Shown: positions 9,601-12,883 of the stretch, piece after piece
Numbering within the stretch: the stretch's first letter is position 1
How the letters are laid out: every line of letters begins with the position of its first letter
Assembly (NCBI GenBank): GCA_964387325.1
Contig: CAYLYE010000183.1
Coordinates: forward strand, 1 to 12,883
Direction of reading: 5' to 3'
DNA from: CAZZBK01 sp964387325
GTDB taxonomy: Bacteria; Planctomycetota; Planctomycetia; Pirellulales; PNKZ01
Length of the DNA stretch: 12,883 bases
The notes under the pieces: generated by a model
Seen by the model: only the letters and a program-made list of their open reading frames with translations
The model's database searches: none
What the model was told of the DNA's origin: nothing
Position numbers and translations under genes: made by a program

Positions 9601-12600
9601 GTAGGCATCAAGTCGGCCACTCGACACCACGCCCGTCAGTGACGAGATCGAATGGTCTGCGCCGCTTAAGATCGCGTTGCGTACCTCGGAGACCGAAGCA
9701 TTGGGATGTAAGGACCACACGAGCGCGGCGGTACCCGTCACGAACGGTGTCGCAAAACTGGTACCGTTAAAAGAGCCGTACTGATTGTCGGGTTGCGTTG
9801 TGAAGATGCCGACGCCCGGTGCGGCGACGTCGATTGTGCCGGAGCCGTAATTACTGAAATTGGCCAAGCTATCGTCTGGAGCCAATGCCGCCACAGTAAT
9901 CATATTCGACAAGGGAATGCCGTTGGGCGTGTTCTGCAGGTTATGGAAGCTGGCCGGATAGAACGCCGTGCTGCTGTTCAGGTCGAGGTTCACGCCACGT
10001 CCGAGCGCGTCACCGTTTCCCGCCGCGGCCACGTACAAAATACCGGCGTTGCCTGCCGCGGCGATGGCGTTGTACAGATCGGCGCTGTACTGCGTGGTGC
10101 CAAAGCTGCCATTGATAATCCGAACATTCGCCTGACCGCTGAGTCGCAAACTTGTCGCGTAGTTGATGCCAAGCACCGCGGCCGATACGGCGCCGGTGTT
10201 GGTTTGATCGAGCACCTTGATCGGGACCAACGACGTGTTCCAGGCCACGCCGGTGATTCCCTGGTTGTTGTTGCCAATTGCGCCAATGACCCCCGCCACG
10301 GCCGTGCCATGCCCGTTGTCATCAACCGGCGTTGTCGTATTGTTGACGAAGTCATGTCCCAATGTGGTCACCACATTGGCCGCCAAATCGAAATTCGTTT
10401 GATCAATGCCTGAATCGAGCACCGCGATCACGATACTGCTCGACCCGGTTGAAAGATTCCAGGCGTTCTCGGCATTGATGTCGACGTGTGCGATACCGCC
10501 GGACTGTCCAGTGTTCTTCAAGCCAATTTGAGAAGAGTAGTAGGGATCATTCGGAGTCGCCTTGCCGCCGATGGGGTTATCCGGCGAACTGGAAACAATC
10601 AGCGGATTCTGAGCGAACCACGCCGCCACGTCGTTCACGCTTGCGCCAGACGTTTCGATCGAGAGTTGACCAGGCAGGCCAAGTCCGCGAATAACATTTA
10701 AGGTGAAGCTGGTCGTTGCCAGCAGCTGTGCCGCGGCGGCGACCGTAGGCGCCTCGGTCAAGGCGTTCGCTGACAAACGAACAATCCAGTGATCGGTGCC
10801 CGATGACGAGGCGGACAAGGTCGCAAACCACTCCGGCGAAACCATGTCATACGAATTCGATGTAACCAGCAGCGATGAATTTGCCCAAGCGCTTTGCGTC
10901 TCGAAACTCACACTGGACGTCGTTGAGTTATCAACGCTTGTGCTACTGGTCGATGTCTCAACGATACTCGCCGTGTTCGTAACGATCGTGTTGGAATAAC
11001 TGCTCGTGGAAGCGAAGGCCGGAGATGCTGCGAACGAGGCAAACGACGGACTCACAGGAGGCATCACCAAGTAACGCTGTGTGTTGATACTTGTCGGCGC
11101 GCTTTGACCACTGGTCCAGCCGATCATGTATGAGCCCGAGGTGCTCATGGCGATCGCGGCAGACAGTTCCGAGTTGGTTGTCGAATTGACTTGGAATGCG
11201 GCCCCTTGAGCGCGACCGGTCGCGCTGTAACGTTGAGCGATAACGGCCCATTTCGAGGAACTCACCTCACCGAAACTACTCCACTGCACAACAAAATCGC
11301 CGGTGTAGCTCATGGCCACCGTTGCGTAGCGCTGCTGTCCGGTGGTGTAGGTATTGACGCGGAACTCGCCCCCTTGAGGCGTGGCAATCGCGTTGAAACG
11401 CTGGGCGTAAACGCCATACCCGCTGGCATTGCCTTCCTGGTTATAGCTATTCCAAGTCACGACAAAATCGCCGGATCCATCGATTGCAACCGAAGGGCCA
11501 TATTTGGCGTGGTTGATATCGGTGTTGACCTGGAATTCAGTTCCTTGCGATTCGCCCAGGGCATTGAATCGTTGGCCGGAAATGCCTCCCGCCCCTCCCA
11601 TCCAAACGATGACGCTGTCGCCGCTGCCGTCCATTGCAACCTCGGGGCTCAGTTGGTTCCCAATCGTGAACGTATTGACGATAAATTCGCCTCCTAACGC
11701 GACTCCCGTCGAGCCATAGCGCCGCGCGACGATGCCATCGCCACTGCCATCCTGTGGGCTGCGCCAGGTCACGATAAAATTACCGGTCGGGTCCATCGCC
11801 ACGGCCGGGGTCTGTTGATCGCCACTCGTGACCGTGTTGATCTGAAACTCATTGCCGAGCGCTGTTCCGTTGGCGTGATATCGTTTGCCATAGATGCTCA
11901 CGCCACTGCCGTCCTGGGGCGTTTGCCAAACGACGACAAAGTCTCCAGCAGCGTCCATCGCCACGCTCGGATTGTTTTGATCGCCGGTCGTATAGGTGTT
12001 GACCAGCATCGCGCCGCCGAGAGCGGCACCTGATACGTCATAACGCTGCGCATAAACTCCGTAGCCATTGCCGTCCGTGGCTCGCCAGACCACCACGTAA
12101 TTGCCAAGGGCATCAGAGGCGATCTTGGTCAGTGGATCCAACGGTGCCGTGGCTGTTACATTGGTCTCACTTCCGGCGGCTGCGATACTGGCAATCGCAA
12201 AGTGTCGCGTCACCTGACTTCCTAGAGCGGCGCCGACCAAGTTCTGCACATTGCCGCGAACGGTCAGGTCGATCGTGCCGCTGGTGAGCGGCGTGGTGAG
12301 CAAGACCGCCGCTTCAAAGCGATTGTTCGTGGCGTTGAAGCCGAATTGCAGGCTGCGAATCTGACTGGTGATATCGGCGCCGTTTTGTAAGAGCTGCCAA
12401 TTCGACGTATTCGTGATGCTATTCGGGCCGAGCGTTGATAGGTTTTCGCTAAATGTGACAACAAAACCGGGTAGATCGTTTAGTATGTTTTGATTCTGGG
12501 TAATCGGCTGTGGATCGGCGACACCGGTAGACGAGGAAGCATAAAACGCGGTCACGAGCGGTGCGGCCGCGGCACGTTGAAACCGCTGGGCAACGATGCC

Positions 12601-12882
12601 GTAATCGCTCCCATCCTGTCCGAGACTCGACCAAGCGATCAGGAAGTCGCCATCAGCGTCCATTGCGATGGACGGAGAACGCTGATCGAGCGCAGTGGTG
12701 GTATTGAGCGAGAACTCGGCCCCTTGGGCCACTCCATTGGCGTTGATTCGTTGAGCCTGGACGCTGAAACCGCTGCCATCCTGACCAAGGCTCGACCAGA
12801 CAAACACCATGTCGCCGATGGCATCCATCGCGACACTGAGCCCGAGTTGATGACTAGAGGTGTAGGTATTCACCTTGAATTC
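1..12882 (-). CDS. Giant secreted multi-domain repeat protein with internal subtilisin domain (partial, both ends missing)
   Basis: One reading frame is open through all 4294 codons, with no in-frame TAA, TAG or TGA. Start and stop lie outside the window, so the full protein is larger. Its translation is a chain of recognisable extracellular modules: propeller-like repeats, Big_5-like Ig, subtilase, beta-helix, SdrD-B, FG-GAP, CSPG/cadherin-like repeats and RTX-like repeats. Modules follow one another without frame breaks, which argues against frameshift or pseudogene. Cysteine is absent and lysine very rare, as expected for a large exported beta-rich protein. No signal peptide or anchor is visible because both termini are cut off. 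The architecture resembles giant proteins of Planctomycetota. The specific function is unknown; adhesin, surface fibre or secreted scaffold with proteolytic activity are the best guesses. No intergenic sequence exists in the window, so promoter, ribosome binding site and operon context cannot be seen. Confidence 0.97.
613..1002 (-). other. Single cadherin-like domain of a different family
   Basis: Residues 3961-4090. It starts SVSVSGSMTTSEDTAISISG, continues IVVSDADAGLASVAVTLRAQ, then HGSVTLPTT, TGLTSGQISGNGTGTLTLNA, AAINTTLSASGAVRYLG, and closes ALNYAGTDSLSILIND. The layout 'EDTa..i.gi.vsDaDag...v.Vtl...hGt.tL...tGl....G.gt....l.g....iN..L....Y.g..ny.G.DsL' is a widespread bacterial cadherin-like module. 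It differs from the preceding 110-residue array, so it marks the end of that expansion. It is probably another rod segment. Confidence 0.8.
1003..3639 (-). repeat. Eight tandem ~110-residue cadherin/Ig-like repeats (330-bp period)
   Basis: Residues 3082-3960. Eight head-to-tail units of 110, 110, 110, 110, 108, 111, 110 and 110 residues begin at 3639, 3309, 2979, 2649, 2319, 1995, 1662 and 1332. The consensus is NQPPSFxLxGNQxVxENA, then FxxNIxxGPSNESxQ, FIVSNNNSSLFSVQP, ISSSGTLSYTPAxNxxGSA, and DNGGTxNGGVDTSAxQxF, ending in V. The pattern fits bacterial cadherin-like or Ig-like tandem domains that form a rod. Unit 3 is atypical at its start, and unit 5 lacks the DNGGT motif. Units probably bind calcium or simply extend the fibre; no enzyme motif is present. 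Confidence 0.92.
3640..4650 (-). repeat. Three tandem CSPG/cadherin-like repeats (~112 residues each)
   Basis: Residues 2745-2855, 2856-2969 and 2970-3081. Each unit has a start of the form TVNTG, ATNTG or INGG, a short strand before a D-x-D (GDADS, TDVDS, SDADN), then GTLKKNSTPL, THGTLKKSNTAL or THGTLALSGTPL. FTQQDLN, FTQADIN or FTQADLN follows, and each unit closes with a strand such as TIQFTIID, SFAFIVSDG or FFTFTLSDG. This is the CSPG-repeat (cadherin_3-like) pattern of large bacterial surface proteins. Lengths of 111, 114 and 112 residues match the family. The motifs suggest calcium-binding rod-like modules. They lead directly into a second array of similar length but different motifs. 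Confidence 0.85.
4681..5862 (-). repeat. FG-GAP/VCBS-type beta-propeller, seven blades
   Basis: Residues 2341-2734 contain seven blade signatures: GDVNADGFPDLVI, ADLNNDGKPDVAI, AHFVNSSLWDLAI, a fourth ending GYMDLAV, GSFYHDGRQDLAV, ADLNSDGFDDLVV and ADLDNNTTTDLIV. Each is followed by a strand such as VTLLRNNGAGSF or SVLYNQGDGTF. Seven blades is the number of a closed integrin-alpha-like propeller. The calcium loop D-x-N-x-D-G-x-x-D is complete in blades 1, 2 and 6 and degenerate in the others. Such propellers usually mediate ligand binding or act as rigid spacers. No enzymatic residue is expected. Confidence 0.9.
5863..6138 (-). other. SdrD-B-like domain 3
   Basis: Residues 2249-2340. The order is GVLQGTVFQDTNHNGIRDTG, then SNIQVYLHQSGTA, TDANGNYAFRHLGTGNYSVR, then LPTGSKYTQSNP. 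The loop D-T-N-H-N-G-I-R-D-T-G-E is intact. The domain is shorter at its end than domain 2 and passes straight into the FG-GAP block. It probably serves as a stalk between the two beta-rich blocks. Confidence 0.9.
6166..6480 (-). other. SdrD-B-like domain 2
   Basis: Residues 2135-2239. It runs GEIHGQVFNDLSGTG, PGLSGWTIFLDSNSNGILD, TGEVSTITDSNGYYAF, LLPGNYTIAEQLKPGW and ends in GDDFGNS. The calcium loop D-S-N-S-N-G-I-L-D-T-G-E is intact. This is a textbook SdrD-B/Cna-B-like stalk domain, and the GEIHGQVFNDL opening followed by GWTIFLD is a form seen often in planctomycete giant proteins. It is followed after a nine-residue linker by domain 3. Confidence 0.92.
6481..7629 (-). repeat. Blade-like repeats of the 'GIY...iaD...pGG.GtFt' type (about six units)
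   Basis: Residues 1752-2134. A weak repeat of about 55-65 residues recurs: a strand like VAFxG or VVFQS, a short glycine/serine loop, then SGVYL, KGVYLG, SGIFAG or QGIYAS, then a strand ending in LAD, VLD, LAT or IVD, then a loop such as VPGRGSTTF, IPGGTGTFTDY or ADPSNDGYQF. About six such units can be counted, the first and last degenerate. The pattern resembles DUF7453-type or other choice-of-anchor tandem repeats that probably form a beta-propeller. The region ends with LGSQVSSVNFGMQPLP, a typical lead-in to the following SdrD-B domain. Family naming is tentative. Confidence 0.55.
7630..8010 (-). other. SdrD-B-like domain 1
   Basis: Residues 1625-1751. It opens with GTISGRIYSDLNGSTTQDG, then LAGVTVFIDLNHNGQFDLGE, the diagnostic D-x-N-x-N-G-x-x-D-x-G-E calcium-binding loop of SdrD-B folds. 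The loop is followed by GTYSLIASAIG and YQVGVVTPSGFT, and the domain ends in SSLGNLKF. The middle is slightly longer than in domains 2 and 3 because of an insert around SADNPSTPTINE. SdrD-B domains are calcium-stiffened stalk modules of surface proteins. It is separated from the other two SdrD-B copies by a 383-residue block of different repeats. Confidence 0.85.
8011..9198 (-). other. CSLREA-type segment plus right-handed beta-helix with choice-of-anchor-Q-like end
   Basis: Residues 1229-1624. The first part (SVYVVDSTADTHDANL, then NISLRAAIEQANVQGGS and ILLPDGTYTL) matches the CSLREA-domain layout, with ISLRAA in place of CSLREA. It is followed by coil repeats of the form GGGIxNxGxLTIxxSTxSxNTA. 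Six glycine-rich turns are visible (GGGIQNAG, GGGINNSG, GGGGLFNSG, GGGGIYNAA, GGAIYNVG, GGVYNEAG), spaced roughly 30-35 residues, as expected for a parallel beta-helix. The end contains STIVAGNTA, YNLIG, SLQNSGGYTAVMVP, SSPVLDGGD, DQLGNTRP and WDIGAVQ. These are hallmarks of the choice-of-anchor Q / polymorphic outer membrane protein-like tail. Related helices bind or modify polysaccharide, but no catalytic site is evident here; an adhesive or structural role is inferred. Confidence 0.85.
9199..9585 (-). other. Ig-like module following the protease
   Basis: Residues 1100-1228 start with KVFAPQAVLTTAA, followed by the strand SLVVTYTSNAPLDLSTLG, NLNVSRVGF, YAMIAPSGTWSTLDTG, and VYQLNLQASQVRDQLGL, ending in GTFQVNL. 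The order 'V.Y....l..stl....v...g', 'y....p.gtW....G.Y.l.l...qv.D..G' recurs directly after secreted enzyme domains in planctomycete proteins. It is Ig-like in pattern. It probably acts as a C-terminal partner or spacer for the protease. I cannot name a specific family with certainty. Confidence 0.5.
9586..10560 (-). other. Subtilisin-like serine protease domain (peptidase family S8) with intact catalytic triad
   Basis: Residues 775-1099 form a complete S8 domain. The catalytic Asp is D823 in VIAVLDSGID (codon 10416-10414). The His is H858 in DDNGHGTAVAGVIGA (codon 10311-10309). The oxyanion Asn is N956 in YVAAAGNGD (codon 10017-10015). The nucleophile Ser is S1042 in NGTSFATPFVTG (codon 9759-9757). 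The lead-in PNDPYYSSQIGLKNTGQ matches the family start, except that the usual Trp of 'QWGL' is Ile here. The end, LDAYGAL, is the usual final helix. Length (~325 residues) is normal. All key residues are present, so activity as a secreted endoprotease is expected. The substrate is unknown; self-processing of the giant chain and degradation of external protein are both possible. Confidence 0.95.
10561..10800 (-). other. Subtilisin pro-region-like segment
   Basis: Residues 695-774 contain DHWIVRLSANAL, then LNVIRGLGLPGQ, then SGASVNDVAAWFAQNPLIV, and lead directly into the PNDPYYSSQ start of the protease. In many secreted subtilases, an I9- or fervidolysin-type prodomain ends with a segment of the form 'svee..a.l..np.V.yAePd', followed by 'tPNDP.f..QWGL.NtGQ'. 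The same order is seen here. The expected role is folding assistance and inhibition until cleavage. It is unusual that such a pro-region lies deep inside a longer chain rather than just after a signal peptide. Similarity is judged by eye; the sequence is divergent. Confidence 0.6.
10801..11055 (-). other. Ser/Thr-rich low-complexity linker before the protease
   Basis: Residues 610-694 are dominated by Ser, Thr, Ala and Asn, with runs such as TSTSSTSVDNSTTSS. They carry none of the repeat motifs on either side. Aromatic residues are few until the end, where DMVSPEWFATL occurs. The stretch sits between the propeller-like block and the protease pro-region. It looks like a flexible, possibly exposed hinge. 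No domain is recognised here. Confidence 0.7.
11056..12180 (-). repeat. Propeller-like repeats, units 3-9 (seven tandem ~50-57-residue units)
   Basis: Residues 235-609 contain seven units starting near residues 239, 291, 345, 399, 449, 506 and 562. The consensus is FxVNTYTTGDQxxPxVAMD, then GDFVVxW, a QDGSG turn, and YAQRYxxxGxALGG. Unit lengths of about 50-57 residues with a repeated D-x-x-G-D turn suggest one four-stranded blade per unit, so seven units could close one propeller. Unit 3 is degenerate at its start and unit 9 at its end (INTQRYLVMPP), as expected for the edges of a block. Unit 6 lacks the QDGSG segment and is shorter. The units resemble one another more at motif positions than overall, so this is an old array rather than a fresh expansion. 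Confidence 0.8.
12181..12558 (-). other. SbsA/Big_5-like Ig domain inserted between propeller-like repeats
   Basis: Residues 109-234 begin with a variable lead (ADPQPITQNQNI) followed by LPGFVVTFSENLSTLGPNS. This is the usual pattern of bacterial Ig-like SbsA/Big_5 domains: a 'v.vtFse.l' strand, then a statement of where the element lies. A strand-rich stretch with LTTPLTSGTIDLTVRGNV and LVGAALGS follows, matching the family's 'l..gtY.ltv.g.v.d.aGn.l' ending. The domain separates two repeat units upstream from seven downstream. Family assignment rests on pattern recognition only. The role is probably a structural spacer. Confidence 0.65.
12562..12882 (-). repeat. Propeller-like repeats, units 1-2 (N-terminal block, cut by window edge)
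   Basis: Residues 1-107 hold two ~54-residue repeats. Each has a start like EFxxNT, a core SxAMDAxGDxxxxW, the segment SSLGQDGS and an ending AQRxxAxG. The two units are clearly homologous to each other and to the seven units at 11056-12180. The alternation of short strands and a D-x-x-G-D turn looks like blades of a beta-propeller. Earlier units probably continue beyond the right edge. Repeats of this type are common in giant planctomycete and other bacterial surface proteins. No catalytic residue is evident; binding or a structural role is inferred. Confidence 0.8.
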
Positions 12883-12883
12883 A

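Noticed and set aside
9793..10413. A 206-codon plus-strand ORF opposite the subtilisin domain
   Set aside because: It is in codon register with the minus-strand gene, and antisense stops there require the sense codons TTA, CTA or TCA, which are sparse in this stretch. Its translation is rich in Arg and has no recognisable domain, while the opposite strand has an intact protease.
1..12883. Search for promoters, terminators, tRNA or rRNA genes, insertion sequences and multi-gene systems
   Set aside because: The entire window is coding in one frame, there is no intergenic space, and no transposase or RNA-gene signature was seen. A defence or biosynthetic system cannot be supported here.

Overview
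The whole window lies inside one giant protein-coding gene on the minus strand. Reading the minus strand from position 12882 down to position 1 gives 4294 consecutive codons with no stop. I checked every in-frame triplet line by line. Neither the start codon (beyond the right edge) nor the stop codon (beyond the left edge) is present. All shorter ORFs on either strand are shadows of this gene. Residue numbers below are window-internal: residue 1 is the codon at 12882-12880, and residue 4294 is the codon at 3-1.

The protein is a mosaic of extracellular, beta-rich repeat modules with one enzyme domain. From N to C terminus (high to low coordinates) it contains: two ~54-residue propeller-like repeats; an SbsA/Big_5-like Ig domain; seven more repeats of the same propeller-like family; a Ser/Thr-rich linker; a protease pro-region-like segment; a complete subtilisin (S8) domain with an intact Asp-His-Ser triad; an Ig-like module; a CSLREA-type segment leading into a right-handed beta-helix with a choice-of-anchor-Q-like end; an SdrD-B-like domain; a block of about six 'GIY...iaD' blades; two more SdrD-B domains; seven FG-GAP/VCBS-type blades; three CSPG/cadherin-like repeats; eight tandem ~110-residue cadherin/Ig-like repeats with a strict 330-bp period; one further cadherin-like domain; and the start of an Asp/Gly/Asn-rich, RTX-like terminal region that runs off the window.

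The module set (S8, CSLREA/beta-helix, SdrD-B, FG-GAP, cadherin-like and GNDTF-type repeats in one polypeptide, moderate-to-high GC) is typical of giant secreted proteins of Planctomycetota, especially the Pirellulales. I infer the organism from architecture alone, so this is a moderate-confidence call. The protein has no cysteine in 4294 residues and only about 33 lysines by my count, which fits a secreted or surface-exposed extended fibre.

The likely role is a cell-surface or secreted adhesin/scaffold carrying its own subtilase, which may process the chain or degrade an external substrate. No RNA genes, mobile elements, CRISPR arrays, promoters or terminators are visible, and there is no intergenic space. 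I found no evidence for a multi-gene system. The interest lies in the size, the module order and the embedded protease.
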